DNA from: Solirubrobacteraceae bacterium
GTDB taxonomy: Bacteria > Actinomycetota > Thermoleophilia > Solirubrobacterales > Solirubrobacteraceae
Reading direction: 5' to 3'
DNA length: 17,948 bases
Assembly (NCBI GenBank): GCA_025935735.1
Contig: JAICUS010000048.1
Location: 1-17,948, forward strand
The notes under the pieces are model-generated. The model worked only from the letters and a program-made list of their open reading frames with translations, was not told the origin of the DNA and did not search any database. How positions within the stretch are numbered: the first letter of the stretch is position 1; every line of letters starts with the position of its first letter. A program made the position numbers and the translations under genes. Below are positions 1 through 8,682 of the stretch, piece after piece.

Positions 1-641
1 ACGACGAAGCTGGGCAGCCGCAGCGAGTGGACCTGGCTGCCCGCGATCGCTGCCCCGCGCGCCTCGGGGTGCCCGGCCACCTGCTCGACGGGCAGGTCGA
101 CCTGCGCCTCCCGCACCTCCTGCAGGCGCTCCGCGAGCTCGCGCGCGGTCCCGCTCGGCGCGTCGGGCTTGGTCGCGGACGCGTAGTCGACGATCTCCCA
201 GCGCGGGATGTGGCGCGCGGCCAGCTCGGCGCCGGCGAGCATCATCGCCGCGGTCAGGCTGAAGTTGCCGGCGGCCACCGCGCCGACGCCGGCCTCGCGG
301 GCGGCGGCGTCGATTCGCGCGAAGTCGTCCGCGGTCAACCCGCTGGAGCCGATGACCACGGCCACGCCGCGGGCCATGGCCGCGAGCGCGATCTCCTTCG
401 CGCCGTCGTGCGAGGTGAACTCGACCAGCACGTCGACGCCGTCGAGCGCGTCGGCGACGTCGGCGTGCACCGGGATGCCGAGCGGCTCGCCGCCCAGCGC
501 GGCGCCGAGGTCCTGCCCGGCCGCCCGGCGGGCGATCGCGCTCTTGACGGTGATGCCGGGCGCGTCCAGCGCCGCCCGCGCGATCGCGCTGCCCGTCCAG
601 CCGGTGGCCCCGGCGACGGCGAGGCTGATGTCTGTGGTCAC
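1..641 (-). CDS. DapB-family 4-hydroxy-tetrahydrodipicolinate reductase-like protein (3' end outside window)
   Basis: DapB reduces 4-hydroxy-tetrahydrodipicolinate with NAD(P)H in the lysine/diaminopimelate pathway, in the cytosol. About 213 residues are visible. An N-terminal Rossmann loop reads AVAGATGWTG, followed by VEFTSHD, IGSSGLT, AGNFSLTAAMM and the substrate loop KPDAPSGTA, then AGSQVHSLRLPSFVV at the cut edge. Start chosen is GTG at 641, just before the first beta strand; no in-frame start lies closer upstream. The 31 bases to the CsbD-like gene upstream suggest possible co-transcription, but an A-and-T-matching -10 (GAAGAT, 649-654) sits 7 bases before the GTG. Odd point: the loop normally reads HHxxK-DAPSGTA, but here it is YASATK-DAPSGTA, so the catalytic histidine pair is missing while the lysine stays. 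It may be a variant DapB or a DapB-fold reductase with another substrate. The fold is clear; the reaction is less sure. Confidence 0.85.
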   Translation of the reverse strand, partial: MTTDISLAVAGATGWTGSAIARAALDAPGITVKSAIARRAAGQDLGAALGGEPLGIPVHADVADALDGVDVLVEFTSHDGAKEIALAAMARGVAVVIGSSGLTADDFARIDAAAREAGVGAVAAGNFSLTAAMMLAGAELAARHIPRWEIVDYASATKPDAPSGTARELAERLQEVREAQVDLPVEQVAGHPEARGAAIAGSQVHSLRLPSFV

Positions 642-672
642 CCGCCGGATCTTCTCAACCCGGCGCGGCGGC

Positions 673-852
673 TCAGCGCCCGAATCCGCTCTTGGCCCGG
701 CCCTTCGCCTTGCGGCCCGCGCCGCGGCCGCGCGCAGCCTTGCCCTTGGCTCCGGCCTTGTGGTCTCCGGTCAGCTTCGCCCACGCCTCCAGCAGCTTCC
801 CGCCGATGGTGTCGGCGCTGCCGGCGGCACGGTCCTGTCGTGACGATCTCAT
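673..852 (-). CDS. Small basic CsbD-like stress protein (59 aa)
   Basis: The N-terminal half (residues 14-37) reads like the CsbD pattern GKLKEAWGKLTGD…GKA, here GGKLLEAWAKLTGD then KAGAKGKA. CsbD proteins are small, abundant, general-stress proteins without a known biochemical role. The C-terminal half is an Arg/Lys/Gly/Ala tail (KGKAARGRGAGRKAKGRAK) that could bind nucleic acid; that is inference. The start ATG at 852 has a strong Shine-Dalgarno GAGGAGG 4 bases upstream, so a longer frame reaching 921 is rejected. The gene is divergent from the GlsB-like stress gene, which fits a joint stress role, and lies 31 bases upstream of the DapB-like gene. Confidence 0.6.
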   Translation of the reverse strand: MRSSRQDRAAGSADTIGGKLLEAWAKLTGDHKAGAKGKAARGRGAGRKAKGRAKSGFGR

Positions 853-905
853 GGGGCCTCCTCGTCGTCGGTTGCCCCAAGGTCTTTGCCGGGCCGGCGC
901 CGCGC

Positions 906-941
906 CAAACGGCGTCAGCACGCGTTGACCGGCGCCGTTTG
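906..941. repeat. Inverted repeat in the divergent csbD-like/glsB-like gap
   Basis: CAAACGGCG (906-914) is matched exactly by CGCCGTTTG (933-941). Inside it, GTCA (914-917) faces TGAC (926-929). The dyad sits between two divergent stress-type genes, and each arm carries CGCCGTTTG pointing outwards, so it could be a shared operator or paired -35 elements. No function is proven. Confidence 0.6.
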
Positions 942-1003
942 CCCGGCTCGCCGCCTGGGGAGCCCCGGCTCACAGTCCGTTCACGAGCGAGTAGGGGGAA
1001 ACG

Positions 1004-1273
1004 ATGGTTGGAGCGATCATCCTCGGGATAGTCGCGGGGTACCTCGGCCGGCTGCTGATGCCGGGCCGCGACAAGATGGGGTTCATCGCCACGATGCTCC
1101 TCGGGCTCGCCGGCTCCATCGTCGGCTTCCTGGTCTTCACCGAGCTGCTGGACATCGGCGACGACAAGATGTTCGACCTCGGCGGGCTGATCGGCGCGAT
1201 CCTCGGCGTGATGCTCCTGCTGCTGCTCTACCGGCTGGCGCTCAAGAACAAGGCGCACCCGCTGGCCCGCTGA
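1004..1273 (+). CDS. GlsB/YeaQ/YmgE-family stress response membrane protein
   Basis: An 89-residue membrane protein with three hydrophobic segments, about residues 2-19, 25-46 and 60-80. It has the family's Gly-rich first helix (IILGIVAGYLGR), MPGRD loop, GFIATMLLGLAGSIVGF second helix and GGLIGAILGVMLLLLLY third helix. The family is a widespread small inner-membrane stress-associated group of unknown mechanism; length is normal. Start ATG at 1004 is preceded by AGGGGG with a 5-base gap (TAGGGGGAAACG), so this gene has a real leader, unlike many in this window. Its TGA (1271-1273) directly touches the stop of the convergent DUF899 gene, leaving no room for a terminator. Confidence 0.9.
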   Translation: MVGAIILGIVAGYLGRLLMPGRDKMGFIATMLLGLAGSIVGFLVFTELLDIGDDKMFDLGGLIGAILGVMLLLLLYRLALKNKAHPLAR

Positions 1274-2014
1274 TCACGCGCTCGGGTACTCGTCCTTGCG
1301 CCACGCCCGCGGGTCGTCCTCGCCCGGCACCGGCGTGCGCTCGAGCAGGAAGGCGTGGTAGGGCGCGACGAACGGGTCCGGGGCCGAGACCGTGTAGGTG
1401 TGGTAGACGGTCCCGTTCTCCCGCGCGAACGCGATGAAGCTCGGGTTCTCGCGCAGGCCGTCGCGCAGCGGCGCGCCGATCTGCTCGCCCCACTGCGCGA
1501 GCCAGTCCGGCGGGTTGTCGACCATCTCGACGAGCTCGGGGATCTGCCGGGCCTGCTCGGGCTTGAGCGCGAGGCCGAAGTCGAACGCGAAGTCGCCGCG
1601 ATAGGTGGAGACGTAGGGGAACGTCCAGCCCATCCGCTGCGCGTAGGCGGTCAGCCGGTCGATCGGCGCCCGTGAGAAGCAGACGAGCGTGACGTCGCGG
1701 TGGTTGAGGTGCACGCGGGTGCCCTCGAGCTCGTCGCCGAGGTTCGTGCAGCCGGGGCAGGCGCCGAGCTCGTAGTCGGGCCCGAACATGATGTTGTAGG
1801 CCAGCAGCTGCGAGCGGCCGTCGAAGAGCTCGGCGAGCGTCTTAGGGCCGTCCGCGGTGTCGAGCTCGTACTCCTTCTCCACCGGGACCCAGGGCAGCTC
1901 GCGCCGCTTCTGCGCGGCCCTGCGCCCCAGCTCGGCGTGCTCGGCCTCCAGCCGCGCGAGCTCGTCGCGGGCGGCCTGCCACTGCTCGCGGGTTCCCACG
2001 GTGTGCTCGGTCAT
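1274..2014 (-). CDS. DUF899 family thioredoxin-like protein
   Basis: 246 residues matching the DUF899 pattern end to end: a helical N-terminus (residues 9-38, QWQAARDEL…), the LPWVPVEKEY motif (40-49), AELFDGRSQLLAYNIMFGPD (61-80), then ACPGCTNLGDEL with a CxxC at 86-89, VCFSRAPIDR (111-120) and the late FARENGTVYHTY strand. The fold is thioredoxin-like with a peroxiredoxin/AhpC flavour. No substrate is established, so a redox role is inference from CPGC. Start ATG at 2014 has GGAGG 5 bases upstream (GAAGGAGGACCCC). It is cytosolic, with no signal peptide. It is transcribed towards the glsB-like gene with zero intergenic bases at the stops, and divergently (77 bases) from the hydrolase operon. 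Confidence 0.92.
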   Translation of the reverse strand: MTEHTVGTREQWQAARDELARLEAEHAELGRRAAQKRRELPWVPVEKEYELDTADGPKTLAELFDGRSQLLAYNIMFGPDYELGACPGCTNLGDELEGTRVHLNHRDVTLVCFSRAPIDRLTAYAQRMGWTFPYVSTYRGDFAFDFGLALKPEQARQIPELVEMVDNPPDWLAQWGEQIGAPLRDGLRENPSFIAFARENGTVYHTYTVSAPDPFVAPYHAFLLERTPVPGEDDPRAWRKDEYPSA

Positions 2015-2079
2015 GGGGTCCTCCTTCGGTTGCGGGTCCGTCCCTTGAGACGTGCCTTCGGCGGCAAACTCATCGCGGA

Positions 2080-2085
2080 TATGGT
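2080..2085 (+). promoter_or_regulatory. Leaderless-type -10 (TATGGT) for the hydrolase operon
   Basis: TATGGT fits TANNNT and ends 6 bases before the ATG at 2092, so transcription would start on or next to the start codon. TTCGGC at 2057-2062 lies 17 bases upstream as a weak -35. There is no Shine-Dalgarno sequence. Confidence 0.5.
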
Positions 2086-2091
2086 CCGATC

Positions 2092-2976
2092 ATGCCGGAG
2101 CTGACCTGGGACGGCCTGACGACGTGGTACGAGGTGGTGGGCGAGCCGGGCGGGCGGCTGCCCGTCGTCGTCTGCCACGGCGGGCCGGGCGCGACGCACG
2201 ACTACCTGCGCCCGCTGGCGGCGCTCGCGCACGACGGGCGCCAGGTCGCGCTCTATGACCAGGTGGGCAACGGCCGCTCGCAGCGCCTGCCCGACGCGCC
2301 CGCCGCGTTCTGGACCGTCGAGCTGTTCCGCGCCGAGCTCAACCAGCTGGTGCGCCACCTCGGCTGGGACGGCGGCTACCACGTGCTCGGCCAGTCCTGG
2401 GGCGGGATGCTGGCCATGGAGCACGCGCTGGAGCGCCCGGCCGGCCTGCGGTCGATCGTGGTGGCCGACTCGCCCGCCTCGATGCGGCTGTGGGTCGAGG
2501 AGGCCAACCGGCTGCGGGAGGACCTGCCGGCCGAGGTGCAGCAGGCGCTGACGCTCCACGAGGCCGAGGGCACCACCGACAGCCCGGCCTACCAGCAGGC
2601 GATCATGGCGTTCTACCGCCGCCACCTGTGCCGGCTGGACCCGTGGCCCGACGACCTGCTGCGGACGTTCGCGGCGCTGGAGGAGGACCCGACGGTCTAC
2701 GGCACGATGAACGGCCCGAGCGAGTTCCACGTCATCGGCAGCCTGCGCGACTGGGACATCACGGCGCGGCTGGGCGAGATCGACGTGCCGGTGCTGCTGC
2801 TCAGCGGCCGCCACGACGAGGCCACGCCGCGGATCGTGGGGGAGATCCACGAGCGGCTCCCGCGGTCGGAGTGGGTGCTGCTCGAGGAGTCCAGCCACTC
2901 GCCGCACGTCGAGGAGCCGGAGCGCTTCCTCGCCGCGGTCGAGGCCTTCCTGGAGCGCGTCGAGCCGCCCCGGTGA
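2092..2976 (+). CDS. Proline iminopeptidase-like alpha/beta hydrolase (S33 family)
   Basis: 294 residues. The S33 proline iminopeptidase pattern is plain: oxyanion loop HGGPG (29-33), YDQVGNGRS (55-63), nucleophile elbow GQSWGG with Ser102, acid GRHDEATP with Asp242, and base SSHSPHVEEP with His269. A cap domain fills about 125-220. Family members remove N-terminal proline or small amino acids from peptides and amides; some hydrolyse other amides or esters, so the substrate is open. No signal peptide, so cytosolic. It is the first gene of an operon: its TGA overlaps the GTG of the exporter gene by 4 bases, and the reductase follows. That coupling suggests it acts on something exported or reduced by its partners, rather than general peptide turnover. 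Confidence 0.9.
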   Translation: MPELTWDGLTTWYEVVGEPGGRLPVVVCHGGPGATHDYLRPLAALAHDGRQVALYDQVGNGRSQRLPDAPAAFWTVELFRAELNQLVRHLGWDGGYHVLGQSWGGMLAMEHALERPAGLRSIVVADSPASMRLWVEEANRLREDLPAEVQQALTLHEAEGTTDSPAYQQAIMAFYRRHLCRLDPWPDDLLRTFAALEEDPTVYGTMNGPSEFHVIGSLRDWDITARLGEIDVPVLLLSGRHDEATPRIVGEIHERLPRSEWVLLEESSHSPHVEEPERFLAAVEAFLERVEPPR

Positions 2977-4160
2977 GCGGGTCCGGGCTGGGCCGCTACC
3001 GGGCCCTGGTGGCCATCCCCGGCGTGCGGGCGCCGCTGCTGCTCTCCACCGCCGGGTCGATGCCGATCGGCATGTTCGGCCTGGGCATCCTGCTGCTCGT
3101 GCAGGAGACGACGGGCTCGTTCGCCCAGGCCGGCCGGGTGGCGGGCGCGTTCAGCCTGGCGAACGCGCTCGGCGCCATGGCCCAGGGGCGGCTGATGGAC
3201 CGCTTCGGCCAGACCCGCGTGCTGCGCGTGGCGGCGGGCGCCCACCTGCCGGCGCTGGCGGCCTTGGTGGCGGCCGCGCACGCGGGGGCGTCGGCCTGGG
3301 CGCTCGCGGCGATCGCGCTGTGCGGCGGGGCGTCGCTGCCGCAGCTGCCGGCGGCGATGCGGTCGCTGTGGAACGCGCTGGTCGGCGACCCGCGCCAGCG
3401 GGCGACCGCGTACGCGCTGGTCGCGGTGGTCTTCGAGGCGGCGGTGGTGACCGCGCCCGCGCTCGTGGCCGGGATCGTGGCGCTGGCCTCGCCGGGCGTC
3501 GCGGTGGTCGGCGCGGCCGCGCTGGGCGTCGCGTCGGCCACCGGCTTCACCGCCACCGCGGCGTCGCGGCGCTGGCGCGGCACGCGCCACGACGCCGGCT
3601 GGCTCGGCCCGCTGGCCGCGCCCGGGATGCGGACCGTGTTCGGCGTCCTCGCCGTGTTCGGGACCGCGGTGGGCATCGTGCAGGTCGCGGTGCCGGCGTT
3701 CGCTGCGGCGCGCGGCTCGGCGGCGGCCGGCGGCGTGCTGCTCGCGGCGCTGTCGGCCGGCAGCCTGGCGGGCGGGCTGGCCTACGGCGCGCGGGTCTGG
3801 CCGGGGACGCCGACGGCCCGGCTGGCCGCGCTGATGCTGGCGCTCGGCGCGGCGTTCGCACTGCTCTCGCTCGCCGGTACGGCGGTCGTCCTGGCCGCGC
3901 TGCTGCTGGCCACCGGCGTGCTGTTCGCGCCGACCACCGTCGTCGGCTCGACGCTGCTCGACACGGTCGCGCCCGCCGGCACGGTCACCGAGGCGTTCGC
4001 GGCGATGGTCATGGGCATCGTGGCCGGGACCGCCGTGGGCAACGCGCTCGGCGGGTCGCTGGTGGAGTCCTCCTACGACGCCGCGGTGCTGGCCGCGGGC
4101 GCGATCGCCGCCGCCGGCGCGGCGCTCGCGCTGGCCCGGCGGCGTACCCTCGCCGCCTGA
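2973..4160 (+). CDS. Major facilitator superfamily transporter
   Basis: 395 residues, about 12 hydrophobic segments, with no soluble domains. The N-half shows the MFS layout seen in drug exporters: RYRALVAIPGVRAPLL start, then the loop 2-3 signature GRLMDRFGQTRVL (about residues 72-84). The middle loop reads ATAASRRWRGTRHD. The last helices are Ala/Gly/Leu-rich and it ends LARRRTLAA on the cytosolic side. The start is GTG at 2973, overlapping the hydrolase stop as GTGA, which implies translational coupling; a longer in-frame reading from 2490 crosses the hydrolase coding region and is rejected. It is probably an inner-membrane effluxer of a small molecule; the substrate cannot be told. Its stop overlaps the next start by one base (TGATG). 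Confidence 0.88.
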   Translation: MSGSGLGRYRALVAIPGVRAPLLLSTAGSMPIGMFGLGILLLVQETTGSFAQAGRVAGAFSLANALGAMAQGRLMDRFGQTRVLRVAAGAHLPALAALVAAAHAGASAWALAAIALCGGASLPQLPAAMRSLWNALVGDPRQRATAYALVAVVFEAAVVTAPALVAGIVALASPGVAVVGAAALGVASATGFTATAASRRWRGTRHDAGWLGPLAAPGMRTVFGVLAVFGTAVGIVQVAVPAFAAARGSAAAGGVLLAALSAGSLAGGLAYGARVWPGTPTARLAALMLALGAAFALLSLAGTAVVLAALLLATGVLFAPTTVVGSTLLDTVAPAGTVTEAFAAMVMGIVAGTAVGNALGGSLVESSYDAAVLAAGAIAAAGAALALARRRTLAA

Positions 4161-4599
4161 TGCGCGACTACCGCCCGCAATCCGAGAAGAGCCGCTTCGA
4201 CCGCGTCCTGCAGGCGTTCGCGCAGACCCGCGCCGGCGGCTGGCTGTTCGTGAACGTGCTGCCGGCGATCGACCGCCCGCTGCTGAAGCTGAGCGGCGGG
4301 CGGCTGTCGACCGGCATGGGACAGACCTACGTGCTGCTCCACGCCCGCGGCGCCAAGAGCGGGGTCGAGCGCACGACCCCGCTGCTCGGCACCAAGTCCG
4401 GCGACGCGATCCTGCTGGTCGCGTCCAAGGCGGGCGCACCCCGGCACCCGGCGTGGTTTCACAACGTGCGGGCGAACCCCGACGTCGAGGTGACCGTCCG
4501 CGGCGAGCGCCGCCCGGTGCGCGCGCGCGTCGCCGAGGGCGAGGAGCGCGCGCGCCTGTGGGCGGTCGCCTGCGACCACTACTCGGGCTACGCGGCCTA

Positions 4600-6842
<2,243 letters not shown>

Positions 6843-6846
<4 letters not shown>

Positions 6847-7685
6847 CGCGCGACCTGGAGGGTGAACTCGGCGGTGTGCACGCGCCCGGCGACCCGGAAC
6901 TGCAGGAACAGCCGGTAGGTGCCCGCGGTGGGGAACGTGGCCATGAACTTCAGGCGCTGCTCGTCCGGGTGGACGTGCAGGTAGGCGAGGTCGCCCTCGC
7001 GCAGCGCCACGAGGTGGCCCTTCGCGCCCAGGTAGTCCTGCACGGCGACCGGCCGGCCGCCGCGGGTGACCGTGAACGCGAGGCTGGACTCGGCGGCGGC
7101 CTTCGCCGGGCGCTCGGTCAGCGTGACCCGCATGCCGTCGACCTCCGCGGTCGTGGCCGGGGGCGCGAGCGGCCGCGAGCGCACGGCGCCGTCGAGCTGC
7201 AGGTCGGCGGCGAGCGTATGCGCCTTGCCATTGACGGCGAAGTCGGCGAAGACGCGGTAGGCGCCGGAGTCGGGCAGAGTGACCGGCGTCGTCCAGGTGC
7301 CGTCGGCGGACTGCGTGGGGTGCAGGTGCTGGAAGCCGGTCAGGTCGCGGCGCACGACGATCAGGTGCATCCGCTTGGTGTGCTCGACGTCGAAGCCGCG
7401 CACGGTCCGGCCGTCGCGGCCGGCGATGCGGAAGGCGAGGGCGAACCGGCTGCCGGGCCGCGCCGTCGTGCGGTCGAGCTGGAGCGTGAGCCCGCCCTCG
7501 CTGACGGCGAGGCCGCGGACCGGGGCGGCGTCCTCGCCGCCGGCGGCCATGCCGGCCATGCGGTCCGCGTCGGCCGGCCGGGGGTCGTCGTGCACGGGCC
7601 CGACCGCACCGCCGGCCACCGCGGCGGCGCCGAAGACGATCGCCGACACGGTCGCGAACCCGGCGAGCTTGGCGAGGGCGCTCAT
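6843..7685 (-). CDS. Secreted or membrane-anchored two-repeat HxHP protein of the copper operon
   Basis: 280 residues. A hydrophobic N-terminus (about 5-28, GFATVSAIVFGAAAVAGG) is a signal peptide or anchor, followed by a Met-containing linker (DRMAGMAAGG). The rest is two related beta-rich repeats. Repeat 1 (about 103-166) has MHLIVV, FQHLHP (118-123), then GAYRVFADF (141-149) and HTLAADLQL. Repeat 2 (about 221-279) has GHLVAL, YLHVHP (235-240), GTYRLFLQF (255-263) and HTAEFTLQV. The histidines at 107, 120, 122 and their equivalents 224, 237, 239 are obvious metal-ligand candidates. I do not recognise a named family with a defined function. Position between a membrane Met/His protein and CopA, with ATGA overlaps on both sides, points to extracytoplasmic copper binding or delivery (inference). 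Confidence 0.85.
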
Positions 7686-8107
7686 GACGCCACCGCCACG
7701 TGGCAGCGGCCGCTGTACTCGTCGCGGCGCAGCAGCATCGCGGCGAGCATGCTCGGCAGCATCACGGCGTGCTCGAGGGTCATCAGCGACATCGGGTTCG
7801 TGACCAGCCCGGCCCACAGCAGCCCGATGACCGCGAACGTCGGCAGGAGCATCGACGCCGCCATCTCCGCGTTCGGCCGCCGGCCGTGGCCGCGGTAAGC
7901 CATCCAGCCCACCATCGGGCCGGTCATGATCCCGGCCATCAGCAGCAGCATCAGCGCCGGCGCGTGGTTGTGCAGGTCCGACCAGCTGGACCCGAACGCG
8001 CCCAGCGCCCACTCGGTGGGCAGGCCGAGCACGGCCATGCCCAGGAACATCGCCGCCACCATCTCGGCGTAGTGGCGGACGAAGTGCTTGGTCGGTCTGA
8101 CAGTCAT
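7682..8107 (-). CDS. Met/His-rich small integral membrane protein, first gene of the copper operon
   Basis: 141 residues with four predicted membrane helices, about 13-30, 48-70, 83-104 and 107-126. Methionines and histidines are concentrated in or next to the helices: EMVAAMFLGM, LHNHAPALMLLLMAGIMTGPM, EMAASM, MSLMTLEHAVML. That distribution resembles metal-handling membrane proteins, although no named family is recognised. Start ATG at 8107 has GGAGG 6 bases upstream (CTGGAGGCCGCG). Its stop overlaps the next start as ATGA. Two CsoR-like operators lie directly upstream, so it should be copper-induced. Possible roles are copper sensing or chaperoning in the membrane, or passing Cu to the secreted HxHP protein; these are inferences from context. 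Confidence 0.82.
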   Translation of the reverse strand: MTVRPTKHFVRHYAEMVAAMFLGMAVLGLPTEWALGAFGSSWSDLHNHAPALMLLLMAGIMTGPMVGWMAYRGHGRRPNAEMAASMLLPTFAVIGLLWAGLVTNPMSLMTLEHAVMLPSMLAAMLLRRDEYSGRCHVAVAS

Positions 8108-8128
8108 CGCGGCCTCCAGGAGTGTCGC

Positions 8129-8145
8129 ATACCTACGGGGGGTAT
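8129..8145. promoter_or_regulatory. CsoR-like copper operator, proximal box
   Basis: ATACCTACGGGGGGTAT, a 17-base near-palindrome with ATACC/GGTAT ends and a G-run centre. It closely resembles the CsoR operator known from the Bacillus subtilis copZA promoter (TACCCTACGGGGGTATG). It lies in the leader, 22 bases upstream of the first copper-operon start codon. Confidence 0.8.
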
Positions 8146-8161
8146 CGGCGTGGAGGCCGGG

Positions 8162-8167
8162 AATATA
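8162..8167 (-). promoter_or_regulatory. -10 element of the copper operon (TATATT on minus strand)
   Basis: Minus-strand TATATT is the most AT-rich hexamer in the gap and overlaps the distal CsoR-like box, so a bound repressor would cover it. Expected start of transcription is near 8155, giving a leader of about 48 bases. No good -35 is visible. Confidence 0.6.
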
Positions 8168-8181
8168 CACCCAGGGGGTAT
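8165..8181. promoter_or_regulatory. CsoR-like copper operator, distal box
   Basis: ATACACCCAGGGGGTAT, same length and ends as the proximal box, starting exactly 36 bases from it. It overlaps the -10 element. No csoR gene is in the window, so the repressor acts from elsewhere. Confidence 0.8.
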
Positions 8182-8233
8182 CCGCGCCAGGTCGATCCGC
8201 GCACTCGCCGGTTAGCGCGAGCGCGGAGGTGCG

Positions 8234-8266
8234 GCTGACCCCAGGGGGGTGAGAGGGCGGGTCAGC
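8234..8266. terminator. Stem-loop over the stop of the small secreted protein gene
   Basis: GCTGACCC (8234-8241) pairs perfectly with GGGTCAGC (8259-8266), with a 17-base loop that contains ACCCCAGGGGGGT. The stem spans the minus-strand stop (8262-8264), so it may end that transcript before the copper promoter. No U-tract. Confidence 0.4.
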
Positions 8267-8630
8267 CCGCGCTGCCGCCGACGGTCGTCGTCACCGACAC
8301 CGAGGTGACGGGCGACGGCGTGGAGCCGGCGGGCGCCGCAGCGGCCGCGGCCGCGTAGGCCTCGACGGCCTGCGCGTAGGTGAGGTTGTAGAAGACGTAG
8401 CCGCCGATGCTGATGACCGACGTCACGGCCGGAGCGGCCGGGGCGGGGGCGGGGGCGGCCGGGGCGACGGCCGCGGCGTGCCTGGTGACCACGCGCTTGA
8501 CCGTCGTCTTCTTGCCGTGGTGGCGGCGATGGTGCTTGGACGCGGCCTGGGCGGGGCCGGCGGCGACCGGGACGAGGGCGACGGAGAGGGCGAGCGCGGC
8601 GAGGCCGGCGCGGTGCAGCGAGAGGGTCAC
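8262..8630 (-). CDS. Small secreted Ala/Pro/His-rich protein of unknown function
   Basis: 122 residues. A clear signal peptide (LHRAGLAALALSVALVPVA) ends in AGPAQA before ASKHH, so cleavage is near residue 29. The mature chain starts with a basic His/Lys/Arg cluster (HHRRHHGKK, 33-41), then an Ala/Pro linker (APAAPAPAPAAPA, 56-68), a short aromatic part GGYVFYNLTYAQAVEAY (76-92), an alanine run and a Ser/Thr/Val tail. The start is GTG at 8630, chosen because the signal peptide begins there; GAGAG lies just upstream. A much longer in-frame reading upstream crosses the ADP-ribosyltransferase-like and LuxR genes and is rejected. The function is unknown: it could bind wall polymers or metal through the His cluster. 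It lies next to, but is not in, the copper operon. Confidence 0.7.
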   Translation of the reverse strand: MTLSLHRAGLAALALSVALVPVAAGPAQAASKHHRRHHGKKTTVKRVVTRHAAAVAPAAPAPAPAAPAVTSVISIGGYVFYNLTYAQAVEAYAAAAAAAPAGSTPSPVTSVSVTTTVGGSAG

Positions 8631-8668
8631 GCTCTCTTTATCGGCAGCCGCCCGGTGTTCCCGAGCCC

Positions 8669-8674
8669 TACGCT
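8669..8674 (+). promoter_or_regulatory. Leaderless-type -10 (TACGCT) for the ART-like gene
   Basis: TACGCT fits TANNNT and ends 8 bases before the ATG at 8683. There is no Shine-Dalgarno sequence. Confidence 0.4.
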
Positions 8675-8682
8675 CGCGCGTG

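Noticed and set aside
673..921. Longer start for the CsbD-like gene (ATG at 921)
   Set aside because: The extra 23 residues overlap the palindrome, while ATG 852 has a strong Shine-Dalgarno sequence.
907..1000. SigB/SigF-type promoter (GTTT…GGGTAT) in the stress-gene gap
   Set aside because: GTTT is present in both arms of the palindrome, but no GGGTA-like -10 is found at the right distance in either direction.
8238..8250. ACCCCAGGGGGGT as a third CsoR-like box
   Set aside because: It lacks the ATAC/GTAT ends, lies beyond the promoter and fits better as the loop of the 8234-8266 stem.
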